Part shown: in pieces, positions 1 to 7,172 of the stretch
Numbering within the stretch: the first letter of the stretch is position 1
How the letters are laid out: the number at the start of each line of letters is the position of its first letter
Assembly: GCA_027293415.1 (NCBI GenBank)
Contig: JAPUFX010000020.1
Coordinates: forward strand, 1-39,712
Direction of reading: 5' to 3'
Length of the DNA stretch: 39,712 nt
Source: Candidatus Methylomirabilota bacterium
GTDB lineage: Bacteria; Methylomirabilota; Methylomirabilia; Methylomirabilales; CSP1-5
The notes under the pieces: model-generated
The model's database searches: none
What the model was told of the DNA's origin: nothing
Seen by the model: the letters and a program-made list of their open reading frames with translations, nothing else
Translations under genes and position numbers: made by a program

Positions 1-295
1 CGATGTTGCCGAAAACTCGAGCCTCCCCCTTGAGCTCTACGCGGTCGCTGGCCAGGACGTTGCCCACTACCTCACCCCAGATCACCACCGACCCCGCCCG
101 GATGGTAGCGTTGGCGACGGCTTTCTCCCCGATGATGAGCACATCCGTGGTCGTGATCTCGCCATGGAACTTGCCATTCAGCAGGACAGTTCCAGTGCCG
201 GTGAAGCTGTACTTCCCCTCAATCTCGGAGCCCTCGCCGATGAAGGCCATGATCCCGGTCTGATTGGCTGCGGGCTTACGCGAATTCCACAGCAT
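1..295 (-). CDS. Bactofilin family protein (partial, runs off left edge)
   Basis: Reverse-strand frame open from an ATG at 295 to the window edge, so the C-terminus is missing. The translation has the bactofilin core of short beta-strand repeats (IGEGSEIEGKYSF, then GKFHGEITTTDVLIIGEKA, then VVIWGEVVGNV). Bactofilins polymerise into nucleotide-free cytoskeletal filaments that position cell-wall or polarity factors. It lies 39 nt downstream of a second bactofilin, so the two are probably co-transcribed. The alternative start at the ATG at 251 would remove a 15-residue N-terminal tail; such tails often hold membrane-targeting residues, so I keep the longer form. Family identification is secure, the specific role is not. 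Confidence 0.85.
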   Translation of the reverse strand, partial: MLWNSRKPAANQTGIMAFIGEGSEIEGKYSFTGTGTVLLNGKFHGEITTTDVLIIGEKAVANATIRAGSVVIWGEVVGNVLASDRVELKGEARVFGNI

Positions 296-334
296 GAGAA
301 AGGTACCCCCCCGCAGGAGCAGGACCCCCTGCGA

Positions 335-796
335 CTAGCTCTGCTTGACCAGGTGCTTGTCTTTCACCAGGTGAACCAGAGGTTTTTCTTCCTCGCCTTC
401 CGACTTCTTTTTCAGCTTGGCCACGTTACCGTTGAAGAATCCGCCTTTGGAGATAACCAGCGAATTCGTCTCGAGGTTGCCGTCCGCCCGCCCTGTGGGA
501 GTGATCTCAACACTCCCGGTCGCCACCATGTTCCCCTCGTACTCCCCATGGATGATGGCGTCTACGGTCTGTACGTCGGCACGGACGGAGCCTTTGTGGC
601 CAATGACGAGTTTCCCGCCCACCTTCAGCTCGCCGCCAATCTCGCACTCGATCTGAATCGAGTCGGTGATGTCGAACTTTCCCTCGATCTTGGCGGAGTT
701 TCCCGCGATGGTCAGGAGGGTGGTTGGCACCGGGGAGTCGCCCTCGTGGGGAGATTCGGAAGAAGTATATCTTTCGGCGGTTGTGCGTCTGAGCAT
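335..796 (-). CDS. Bactofilin family protein
   Basis: A 153-residue protein with the bactofilin (DUF583) beta-helix core from about residue 27 to 125 (LTIAGNSAKIEGKFD, VGGKLVIGHKGSVRA, GEYEGNMVATGSVEI, RADGNLETNSLVISKG). A charged tail follows, rich in K and E. The ATG at 796 has a GGAGG ribosome site six bases upstream (807-811 read on the minus strand), which fixes the start. The N-terminal 25 residues are polar and unstructured, as is usual in the family. It is followed after 39 nt by another bactofilin, so the pair probably forms homo- or hetero-filaments. No peptidase or chromosome-partition partner is visible in the window. Confidence 0.9.
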   Translation of the reverse strand: MLRRTTAERYTSSESPHEGDSPVPTTLLTIAGNSAKIEGKFDITDSIQIECEIGGELKVGGKLVIGHKGSVRADVQTVDAIIHGEYEGNMVATGSVEITPTGRADGNLETNSLVISKGGFFNGNVAKLKKKSEGEEEKPLVHLVKDKHLVKQS

Positions 797-1193
797 CGAA
801 GCCTCCTTTTAGTTGGGTTCGGTCAGTACCTCTGCCTACGGAACACCCGCACGCTAGTATTGCTCCAGCGATTCCTCGCAAATCGAGCAAGAAAAAAGCG
901 AAAGCGATGATGTTCGATGTTAAGGGGAAGCCTTGAATGGACAACTGCAAATTTCATGCCTCATTGCCCGATTCCACTGTAAGCATTTCTTCTAGCAAGA
1001 TCAGGGTCCACCATCACACCCAGCAGGATCACCTCGTATCTGTTAAGGGGGGAGGGGACTGGTCGGCTCTGGTGGGAGGACTAGGCAGGTAAAAGAGGGG
1101 GATTTCCCTGCCATCCCATGCGGATTCCCTGAAAGGGCTCACGTCCGCCCATCCCGGTCAACCTGAGAGTCTTTCAGAGATGATGATAGCCTA
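797..1193. other. Spacer without a convincing gene
   Basis: About 400 bases between the bactofilin pair and the DoxX gene. I see only short frames without good ribosome sites (for example an ATG at 937 followed by about 50 codons of low-complexity product). G-rich runs occur at 1045-1110. A near-perfect palindrome lies at its right end (1182-1198). No promoter stands out. Confidence 0.5.
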
Positions 1194-1198
1194 TCATC
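1182..1198. repeat. Short palindrome overlapping the doxX stop codon
   Basis: GATGATAG, one base, CTATCATC: eight-base arms that match perfectly around a single C. The palindrome covers the TGA stop (1194-1196) of the DoxX gene. There is no T-run after it, so it is not a standard terminator. It could be an operator-like site or chance. Confidence 0.4.
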
Positions 1199-1607
1199 GC
1201 TTTCTTTTGCGGAGCAGCCCGTCGATACTGAGTTCCCCTCCGCCGGCCGCCGCGAGGAAGAGGAACACAAAAGAGTATATGGCCGCGAGCTCACCTCGAT
1301 TCAGAAGAGGCCAGAATCCCTTGGGGGCGTGCGCCATGAAGTACGCGACCGCCATGAGGCCCGAAAGCACAAAGGCGACCGGACGCGTGAAAAGTCCGAG
1401 GAGGATGGCCAGGCCACCGAAAAACTCCAGGACGCCAGCAAGGCCCGTGAGCGAGAAGAGCGGCGCCGTTGCACCAGGTTGACCGCCGACCCCCCCAAAC
1501 ATGCCGAGCAGCTTCCGCGCGCCATGCGGCATGAGCAGGAAGCCGGTAATGATACGAAGGAGGTTGAGGGCGAGGCTCGGAATGGTACTGTCGAAGTGAC
1601 GGCGCAT
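1194..1607 (-). CDS. DoxX family inner-membrane protein
   Basis: A 137-residue hydrophobic protein with four predicted membrane helices and the DoxX signature region (LRIITGFLLMPHGARKL, LEFFGGLAILLGLFTRPVA). DoxX-like proteins are small quinone- or thiol-linked membrane proteins; some act in oxidative stress defence, others are subunits of quinol-linked oxidoreductases. An ATG at 1619 is in frame, but the GGAGG lies inside its first codons, six bases before the ATG at 1607, so I take 1607 as the start. It stands between bactofilins and bshA on the same strand; a link to thiol redox balance through bshA is only suggestive. Confidence 0.85.
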   Translation of the reverse strand: MRRHFDSTIPSLALNLLRIITGFLLMPHGARKLLGMFGGVGGQPGATAPLFSLTGLAGVLEFFGGLAILLGLFTRPVAFVLSGLMAVAYFMAHAPKGFWPLLNRGELAAIYSFVFLFLAAAGGGELSIDGLLRKRKR

Positions 1608-1683
1608 CTGGGCCTCCAATTCTGGGGGTTGATTTTCGGTCCCAGTCTACTGGGCGTTGGCGCCCTAGCGCCGGAGGACGACA

Positions 1684-2802
1684 TCAGTGCTCGAGAAGCT
1701 CCTCGTAGAGGGCCTCGTACTGAGGGACGACTTGGTCAGCGTCAAAGTGATCCAGGACTCGCTGGCGGGCTGCCTGTGCCATCCGGTCGTGTAACGCTTC
1801 GTCCGCGAGGACCTGGATGGCACCCTGGGCCATCCCTTCTACATCCCCCACGGGATAAAGGATTCCGCTCACTCCATCCTCGACCACCTCCGGCAGGCCA
1901 CCAACCCGGCTGGCGATCACCGGCACCCCGCAGCTCATAGCCTCCAGGGCCGCCAACCCAAAAGACTCCAGTTCACTCGGGAGCAGAAAAAGATCAGCGA
2001 GCTTCATGAGGCCCGGAATGTCCTCTTGGCGGCTCAGAAAGACCACATGCTTCTCGATGTTCAGCTCTCGGACTAGGTGCTGGGCCGTGGTCCGCTCGAC
2101 CCCATCCCCTACCATGAGGAGCTTCCCCGGGATCTCTTGCCGGACAGCTGCAAAGATCCGGATGACGTCGGTGACTCGCTTGACCGGGCGGAAGTTGCTG
2201 AGATGCAGCAGAATCCGTTCCCCCGGGCGAGCGAAGCAGTGACGGGCCTCCGCTTCTCGCCCTGGACGAAACCTGGCGCTATCTAGAAAGTTCGGGATGA
2301 CGCGAATGGGCCGGTTGGGCTGGAAGGTCTGGCGGGTCCTCAATTCCAGGTAGGAAGAGACGGCGGTGACCTGGTCGCTCATTTCGATGGCGAATCGGGT
2401 GATCGAGTGAAGTGAGGGATCAGTACCCACCAGGGTGATGTCTGTCCCGTGCAGGGTAGTGAGCACCTTCACTCGGCCCCCCAGTGTCTCCCGGGCCAAG
2501 AAGGCCGAGACGGCGTGGGGGATCGCATAGTGGACGTGGAGCAGATCCAACCCTTCTGCCTGCGTGACGTCTACCATCTTGGCCGCCAAGGTGATGGTGT
2601 ACGGGGAGTGCTCGAAGAGAGGGTAGGACATTGTCTCTACCTGATGAAAGAAGATGTTTTGCTGGAAGGTGGGGAGGCGGAAGGGGAGAGCGTAGCTAAC
2701 AAAGTGAACCTCGTGTCCCCGTTGGCTGAGATGGATCCCGAGCTCTGCGGCAATGGCTCCGCTTCCGCCGTAGGTGGGATAGCAGGTGATGCCGATCTTC
2801 AT
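1684..2802 (-). CDS. bshA: N-acetyl-alpha-D-glucosaminyl L-malate synthase BshA
   Basis: A 372-residue GT4 glycosyltransferase. It begins MKIGITCYPTYGGSG, the glycine-rich sugar-nucleotide loop typical of BshA. Also visible are DLLHVHYAIPHA (about residue 85-97), HGTDITLVG, and the donor-binding ELESFGLAALEAMSCGVP segment near residue 278. BshA transfers GlcNAc from UDP-GlcNAc to L-malate, the first step of bacillithiol synthesis. bshC lies directly upstream on the same strand, 142 bases away, with repeat sequence in between. BshB, the deacetylase for the middle step, is not in the window. Length and motifs match the BshA family rather than general GT4 enzymes. Confidence 0.93.
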   Translation of the reverse strand: MKIGITCYPTYGGSGAIAAELGIHLSQRGHEVHFVSYALPFRLPTFQQNIFFHQVETMSYPLFEHSPYTITLAAKMVDVTQAEGLDLLHVHYAIPHAVSAFLARETLGGRVKVLTTLHGTDITLVGTDPSLHSITRFAIEMSDQVTAVSSYLELRTRQTFQPNRPIRVIPNFLDSARFRPGREAEARHCFARPGERILLHLSNFRPVKRVTDVIRIFAAVRQEIPGKLLMVGDGVERTTAQHLVRELNIEKHVVFLSRQEDIPGLMKLADLFLLPSELESFGLAALEAMSCGVPVIASRVGGLPEVVEDGVSGILYPVGDVEGMAQGAIQVLADEALHDRMAQAARQRVLDHFDADQVVPQYEALYEELLEH

Positions 2803-2812
2803 ATGAGCTTCT

Positions 2813-2943
2813 CGTTCATTGTTCAGGGTTCACAGCTAAATTCGAATTTCGAATGTCGAATTTCGAAATCCAGCGGTGGTCGGTTGTCGGTTATCGGACA
2901 TCGGTCATCGAGTAACGGTGGTCGGAGGTCATCGGTCATCGAA
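2813..2943. repeat. Three short periodic repeat types in the bshC-bshA spacer
   Basis: Three repeat styles lie side by side. At 2813-2834 is a 7-base motif of the form GTTCANG (type R1). At 2839-2872 is a TTCGAA-based run with about 8-base spacing (type R3). At 2875-2942 is a GGTCATCG-like motif repeated with variations (type R2). R1 and R2 recur in other spacers of this window. They fill almost the whole gap between bshC and bshA and carry no open frame. Confidence 0.75.
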
Positions 2944-2944
2944 A

Positions 2945-4591
2945 TCAGCGAGATGCCCCCAGATAGATGAGTCGGTGATCCCATCCCGGTCCGTCGATGC
3001 TTGCGGCAATCAGGTCGATGAGGGGCAGGTCGTGACGACAGAGATACGGGATAAATCCGTAAACCCGCTCCTGGAGTTCTCCACCGGGCAGCAAGTGGGC
3101 CAGAACCCGGAGAACCTGGGTTTGTATCTCGTGGTTGCGCCGCTTGAACGAGCGGAGGAGGTCTCGCTCCACCTCTTCCATCTGCTTCTTGACCAACCCC
3201 TCGGCTGCGCCAACACGGGGAGTTAGCGTGGGATCGAGAGCCGAAACCATCGCCCCGAGCTCCTCGAAGTTTTTCAGAATCGTCTGGAGGATTCGCCTTT
3301 GCTTCGCCAGGAAGGTCTTGGGCAAGGAGCCACGAAGGACACGGCTCACGACCCTCTCGGAATCTCCCTGGAGGGCCGAAAAGGTTAGGTCATGTTTCTT
3401 GAGGAGTCGCTCGATTCGTCCCTCCACCAGGGTGAAAGTTCCCCGGGGGAGGAGGAAAGGCATCGGGATTTCGAAGTGATCGAAGACCCCCCGAAGCTGG
3501 GCGTAGTACGCAATCTCGTGAGGCCCGCCTACATGGACGAGCACGGGAAACAGAAAACTTTCCATCATCGGGCGGAGGACAACATTCGGACTGAAGTGTT
3601 CCGGTGCCGCTTCCACGAATTCCCGTAATTCTTCTCGGTTTCTCCACCTCCGGGTACCGGCCGTCGCCAATCCGTGATCTTCCCCTTTGATGGTATGCCG
3701 TCCCCCGTCCAGGTAGAAGAAGTTCGGGCCTTGCCCCCGCATCCGGAGCTGGGGACGGTATCCGAGGCCCCGAAGCTTCTCCCAGGCGGTTTGAACCAGC
3801 CCAGCCGAGGCCGGGGCCGTGCTGGTCTCCTGCTGGAAGAGGGGGCGCGCTAAGCCCTTGAGACGGGGATCGGACGGATCCACGACGATTAGCCCTCGCT
3901 CCGCGAGAAGAGTGCTCAGGAGTCGGCCAAAGGCGTGGACCAGGGTTGTCCCGGGGCTATAGCAGTCTCGCAGCAGTTTGAGCACGCTTTCCTGACACTG
4001 AGCCGAGCCCACGGCCTGCTCGAGAGCAGCGAAGACATCTCCGATCGTTGTTGAGATTCCGTGAGTCGCGGGAAGATCAGCTCCATAACCTTCGGTCGGG
4101 GTGTAGCGGAGAAGCGCCATCTGGTCCTGGTGGTCCGGCAATGAAAGGTGGTCGATCTCGGCGAAATCGGTATCCTCCGAGTCCATCCAGAAGAGAGGGA
4201 GACAGGGGACCCGCCACTGCGACTCCACCTGGCGGGCCACGGTTACTGCTGTGAGAGCCTTGTAGAGGGTATAGAGAGGACCTCCGAAGAGTCCAACCTG
4301 CTGACCGGCCACCACCATCACCGCCTGGGGGTCGCGCAAGCGCGCGATGCTCTCCAGAAGTACATTCCCCGCTCCCCACGCGCGGTTCTGATCGGTGAGG
4401 ATAGCCACAAGCTGATCGCGGGGGTAGCTCCGGCTGGTCAGAAACTGAAGAAGCTGCTCCTGCGGCTCGCGAGGGTCCCATCGATAAAAATCGCGGAGTG
4501 CAGGCGCCCCTTTTAGATAATCCCTGAAGATAGGATTAACACGGGGGAGGGAAGCGACGTCTATGGCGTCAAATCGTACCCTGTCTATCAT
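2945..4591 (-). CDS. bshC: Bacillithiol biosynthesis cysteine-adding enzyme BshC
   Basis: From the ATG at 4591 this is a 548-residue protein, close to the usual BshC length of about 540. The hallmark VVAGQQVGLFGGPLYTLYK sits near residue 95. FWMDSEDTDFAEIDHL, the active-site D/H-rich segment, follows, then a coiled-coil region near residue 445-510 (VKKQMEEVERDLLRSFKRR). BshC adds cysteine to GlcN-malate, the last step of bacillithiol synthesis. A GTG at 4642 would add 17 residues, but a promoter-like pair (TTGACA 4665-4670, TTAAGG 4642-4647) implies transcription begins inside that extension. The GGAGG is 17 bases before 4591, which is long, so the start is less sure than the identity. Confidence 0.93.
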   Translation of the reverse strand: MIDRVRFDAIDVASLPRVNPIFRDYLKGAPALRDFYRWDPREPQEQLLQFLTSRSYPRDQLVAILTDQNRAWGAGNVLLESIARLRDPQAVMVVAGQQVGLFGGPLYTLYKALTAVTVARQVESQWRVPCLPLFWMDSEDTDFAEIDHLSLPDHQDQMALLRYTPTEGYGADLPATHGISTTIGDVFAALEQAVGSAQCQESVLKLLRDCYSPGTTLVHAFGRLLSTLLAERGLIVVDPSDPRLKGLARPLFQQETSTAPASAGLVQTAWEKLRGLGYRPQLRMRGQGPNFFYLDGGRHTIKGEDHGLATAGTRRWRNREELREFVEAAPEHFSPNVVLRPMMESFLFPVLVHVGGPHEIAYYAQLRGVFDHFEIPMPFLLPRGTFTLVEGRIERLLKKHDLTFSALQGDSERVVSRVLRGSLPKTFLAKQRRILQTILKNFEELGAMVSALDPTLTPRVGAAEGLVKKQMEEVERDLLRSFKRRNHEIQTQVLRVLAHLLPGGELQERVYGFIPYLCRHDLPLIDLIAASIDGPGWDHRLIYLGASR

Positions 4592-4641
4592 TGCAGGCTC
4601 GCTGAATGCCTCCCTTTTGTTAGTTGACAGACAATTCCTCA

Positions 4642-4670
4642 CCTTAACAAGAGGGGTACGGGGTTGTCAA
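4642..4670 (-). promoter_or_regulatory. Putative sigma-70 promoter of bshC
   Basis: Read on the minus strand: TTGACA (4665-4670), a 17-base spacer ending in TG, then TTAAGG (4642-4647). The -35 box is perfect and the -10 box is poor, but the same pair with the same spacing stands before nuoA (34042-34070). The predicted start near 4635 favours the BshC start at 4591. Confidence 0.45.
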
Positions 4671-4796
4671 CGAAGGGAGCTGACTCATCCTCAACGCCGG
4701 CACCAGACAGGGAGCAATGAGTCCCCTGTCGTGATGGAACTTTTGCCGGCGAAAGGCGTCTGACCATTGTTGGGAGGAAGAGTCTCTGACCATCTC

Positions 4797-4812
4797 TGGC
4801 ACGATTATTGCT
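4797..4812 (+). promoter_or_regulatory. Near-perfect sigma-54 (RpoN) promoter
   Basis: CTGGCACG, four bases, TTGCT: the -24 element TGGCAC (4797-4802) and -12 element TTGC (4808-4811) have the required GG-N10-GC spacing and match the consensus at every conserved base. Transcription would begin near 4823 on the plus strand. The first ORF downstream is a 57-codon frame at 4855; tolQ is 400 bases further and has its own sigma-70-type promoter. An NtrC-type sigma-54 activator is encoded at 27080-28465. Confidence 0.7.
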
Positions 4813-4854
4813 TTTTCCCCCAGCGGCTATTTCTCATTCTCACCGTGAGAGACC

Positions 4855-5028
4855 ATGGACAGAGTTTTCGGAAACGAAGGGGGCTTCGAGGACAAGGAGA
4901 TCGGAATTATCCGATCGACTCTCAAGTGGCGGGCGCGCCCGGACTTCTCGGTTGACGAATCGCGCGAAGAATCCGCACACAGTGTTCCTTCGGACCGCGC
5001 AAAAGTTCAAGAAGAGAAAGTCGCCTAG
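4855..5028 (+). CDS. Possible 57-residue small protein downstream of the sigma-54 promoter
   Basis: An ATG at 4855 opens a 57-codon frame ending in TAG at 5026-5028. The product starts MDRVFGNEGG and ends KVQEEKVA. It is hydrophilic, acidic overall, without membrane segments or cysteines, and resembles nothing I recognise. A GAGAG stretch (4846-4850) lies four bases before the ATG. The main support is position: it begins about 32 bases after the start predicted from a near-perfect sigma-54 promoter. The transcript could instead be a non-coding RNA. The opposite strand has a 77-codon frame at 4840-5073 that I consider a shadow. Confidence 0.35.
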   Translation: MDRVFGNEGGFEDKEIGIIRSTLKWRARPDFSVDESREESAHSVPSDRAKVQEEKVA

Positions 5029-5189
5029 CGCGCCGAACACCCCACCCCGGCCCCTCGACGACCATCCAGCCATCCCCGCAAGGAGGGCGGATAATCCGTT
5101 CCTCTTCTCAGAGTCTACGTCCTTCTCGGAAAGGCTGCCCCAGGGCTGTTAGGTTCAGGTAAAGTGGCGGAATGTCAAGGTACTATGGC
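5029..5189. other. Spacer before tolQ
   Basis: C-rich sequence with no convincing frame, no hairpin followed by a T-run and no repeat of the types seen elsewhere. If the sigma-54 transcript from 4823 has a terminator here, I cannot see it. Confidence 0.4.
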
Positions 5190-5218
5190 TTGACGCCCCC
5201 ATAGGACCGTGCTATAGA
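5190..5218 (+). promoter_or_regulatory. Sigma-70-type promoter of the tol-pal operon
   Basis: TTGACG (5190-5195), a 17-base spacer and TATAGA (5213-5218). The expected transcription start is about 5225, three bases before the tolQ ATG at 5228, so the tolQ message would be nearly leaderless. This agrees with the absence of a Shine-Dalgarno sequence before that ATG. Confidence 0.6.
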
Positions 5219-5227
5219 TGACACGGT

Positions 5228-5941
5228 ATGAGTAGCATCAGTGTCATACATCTCGTCCTTCAAGCAGGGCCGGTGGCCAAGGGGGTCCTTCTCATCCTCT
5301 TGTTTTTCTCCATCGCGTCGTGGGCCATCACCTTCATGAAGCTCAGGACTCTTCGAGCCGCCGACCGCCAATCGGACGCTTTCCTTCACGTGTTCAAGAC
5401 GTCCAAAAATCTGAGTGCGACCTACGAAGAGGCCAAGCGGTATCTCGGTTCTCCGGAGGCGGCTCTCTTTCGCGAGGGGTTTCGGGAACTGAGTTATCAC
5501 GTGAAGGGAAACCCGCACCTGGGCGCCGATCCCGGGGGAACAGCGCCATCCGCGCCTCAAGGACAGAGTGGTGAGGTCCTGGAAGGGGTCGGCCGGACGC
5601 TCAGGCATGCCAGCCTGAAGGAGCTCTCCCAGATGGAACGCCACCTCATCTTCCTGGCCACGACCGGAAGTGTGACGCCCTTTATCGGCCTCTTTGGAAC
5701 GGTCTGGGGCATTATCAATGCCTTCGTCGGAATCGGGGCAGCGGGATCCGCCAATCTCGGGGCCGTCGCCCCAGGGATTGCCGAGGCCTTGATCGCCACC
5801 GCCGCGGGCCTGGCTGCGGCAATACCGGCGGTCATCGGCTATAACTACTTCGTGAATCGCATCCGCGGCATCGGGACCCGGTTGGATCTGTTTACCATGG
5901 AATTTATGGGCCTCGCGGGGCGTCTTGCAGTGGGACGATGA
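5228..5941 (+). CDS. tolQ: Tol-Pal system proton-channel subunit TolQ (MotA/TolQ/ExbB family)
   Basis: A 237-residue membrane protein. TM1 lies at about residues 14-38 (LQAGPVAKGVLLILLFFSIA). The conserved MotA/ExbB core spans about 138-225 with TM2 (TTGSVTPFIGLFGTVWGI) and TM3 (IAEALIATAAGLAAAIPAV), which hold the T, P and G residues of the channel. TolQ with TolR forms the proton-driven stator that energises TolA during outer-membrane constriction at division. There is no clear ribosome site before the ATG, in line with a leaderless message from the promoter at 5190-5218. The end overlaps tolR by ATGA, so the two are translationally coupled. ExbB is the alternative, but the tolB, pal and cpoB neighbours settle it. 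Confidence 0.95.
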   Translation: MSSISVIHLVLQAGPVAKGVLLILLFFSIASWAITFMKLRTLRAADRQSDAFLHVFKTSKNLSATYEEAKRYLGSPEAALFREGFRELSYHVKGNPHLGADPGGTAPSAPQGQSGEVLEGVGRTLRHASLKELSQMERHLIFLATTGSVTPFIGLFGTVWGIINAFVGIGAAGSANLGAVAPGIAEALIATAAGLAAAIPAVIGYNYFVNRIRGIGTRLDLFTMEFMGLAGRLAVGR

Positions 5942-6372
5942 GCGCGCAACTCCCTGGATCAGAGAACCGGCTTGGCGGCGCGCTGTCGGAGATCAATGTT
6001 ACGCCTTTCGTGGATGTGGTGTTGGTGCTCCTCATCATCTTCATGATCACCGCGCCCATGATGATCCGGGGCATTGATGTACAGGTCCCTCGGACCGAGA
6101 CCAGGAACGTCAATCCCGAAGAGCGCCTGATCCTCACCATCACCAAGCAAAAGGTTGTCTATTTAGACGATCAGCAGATCACCCTGGGTCGGTTGCAAAA
6201 GGTCTTGACCGGCCTCAAGAAGCGGAATCCCCAGGCGGCGATTTTCTTGAGGGCTGACGAGAAGGTTCCCTATGGGGTGGTAATTCAGGTGATGGACGTG
6301 GTGAATAAGGCCGGGATCGACCGGCTGGGCATGGTGACCGAACCCCTGCTTCCTAGCGAGCGGAGGCGGTAG
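5938..6372 (+). CDS. tolR: Tol-Pal stator subunit TolR (ExbD/TolR family)
   Basis: A 144-residue protein. The hallmark EINVTPFVDVVLVLLIIFMI (residues 18-37) contains the single membrane helix and the proton-carrying aspartate, D26. A periplasmic domain follows, with LTITKQKVVYLDDQQI and the C-terminal repeat YGVVIQVMDVVNKAGIDRLG typical of ExbD/TolR. It works with TolQ as a peptidoglycan-binding stator. Its ATG overlaps the tolQ stop (ATGA), and the TolA-like gene begins 22 bases after its stop. Confidence 0.95.
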   Translation: MSAQLPGSENRLGGALSEINVTPFVDVVLVLLIIFMITAPMMIRGIDVQVPRTETRNVNPEERLILTITKQKVVYLDDQQITLGRLQKVLTGLKKRNPQAAIFLRADEKVPYGVVIQVMDVVNKAGIDRLGMVTEPLLPSERRR

Positions 6373-6394
6373 GAGGATCGGACACCCATTGGAG

Positions 6395-7168
6395 ATGAAC
6401 GGGGAGGGGAAAGATTTTGCCGTTAATGTGGCCTTTTCCCTGGTGCTCCACTTTTTGGTCTTTGCCGGGGTCTTTCTTACTCCGTCCCTTTACAGACAAC
6501 GGTTTCACGTGCCAGTGGCATACGAAGTAAAGTTGGTGGAGCTTCCGGGGGCTCGAAGGGCGACGCCATCCCGCAAGAAGGCGCCGCCTGTGAAGAAGGT
6601 GAAGTCCCCGAAGGCTTCGACTCAGGTTAGCCCATCCACCCCACCCCCGAAGAGGAAGGCGTCCAGGGCCAAATCGCAGGTCCGACCGGCTCCTCCGCAG
6701 GCGCAGGCGCTGCCCGGGAAGCGGAAGGTGACACGGAAGTCGCCTCAAGCTCCTAAACCCACCCCACCCCCACAGATCGCCCAGGCCGCAGTTCCGACCG
6801 TTCTGCCACCCTCCCGGAGCCTAGGAGGACCCCCAGGGGTTGTTTCAGAGAGCAGCGTAACCACCGAGAAGGATGATCCCTCTTTGAGCTACTATCTGAC
6901 AGCGATCCAGGCGAAGGTGAGCAGCCGGTGGATCGAGCCCTCCTTGACTCTTAATCGAGGTCAGGTGGAGAGCGTGACGCTGGGCTTCACGGTATTGCGC
7001 TCGGGCCTGGTCCGCGGTATCCATGTCTTGGGCCCTTCGAAGAGTGTCTTCTTGGACCAATCTGCCCTGCGAGCGGTCCAGGAGGCAGTTCCCCTTCCTC
7101 CCTTCCCCCCCCTCTTTCCGGAGGAGACGCTCCTGGTGCGGTTCCATTTTGAGATGCGAGGAGAGTGA
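6395..7168 (+). CDS. tolA: TolA/TonB-like energy-transducing periplasmic protein
   Basis: A 257-residue protein from the ATG at 6395. An N-terminal membrane anchor (VNVAFSLVLHFLVFAGVFL) is followed by a long basic proline- and lysine-rich linker (about residues 52-140) that would span the periplasm. A C-terminal TonB/TolA domain (about 160-257) begins SYYLTAIQAKVSSRWIEP and includes VLRSGLVRGIHVLGPS and SALRAVQEAVPLPPFPP. Position between tolR and tolB points to TolA, although the C-terminal fold is of the TonB_C type. A TTG at 6389 with AGGAGG at 6371-6376 is an alternative start that adds two residues. Confidence 0.88.
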   Translation: MNGEGKDFAVNVAFSLVLHFLVFAGVFLTPSLYRQRFHVPVAYEVKLVELPGARRATPSRKKAPPVKKVKSPKASTQVSPSTPPPKRKASRAKSQVRPAPPQAQALPGKRKVTRKSPQAPKPTPPPQIAQAAVPTVLPPSRSLGGPPGVVSESSVTTEKDDPSLSYYLTAIQAKVSSRWIEPSLTLNRGQVESVTLGFTVLRSGLVRGIHVLGPSKSVFLDQSALRAVQEAVPLPPFPPLFPEETLLVRFHFEMRGE

Positions 7169-7172
7169 CGGC

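Noticed and set aside
937-1095. Roughly 50-codon frame in the spacer before doxX
   Set aside because: Weak ribosome site, low-complexity C-terminus and no context.
2875-2942. Possible CRISPR-like repeat run
   Set aside because: Units are only 7-9 bases, vary, and have no spacers of constant length; no cas genes are near.
4840-5073. 77-codon minus-strand frame in the bshC-tolQ gap
   Set aside because: No ribosome site or promoter on that strand and no recognisable product.
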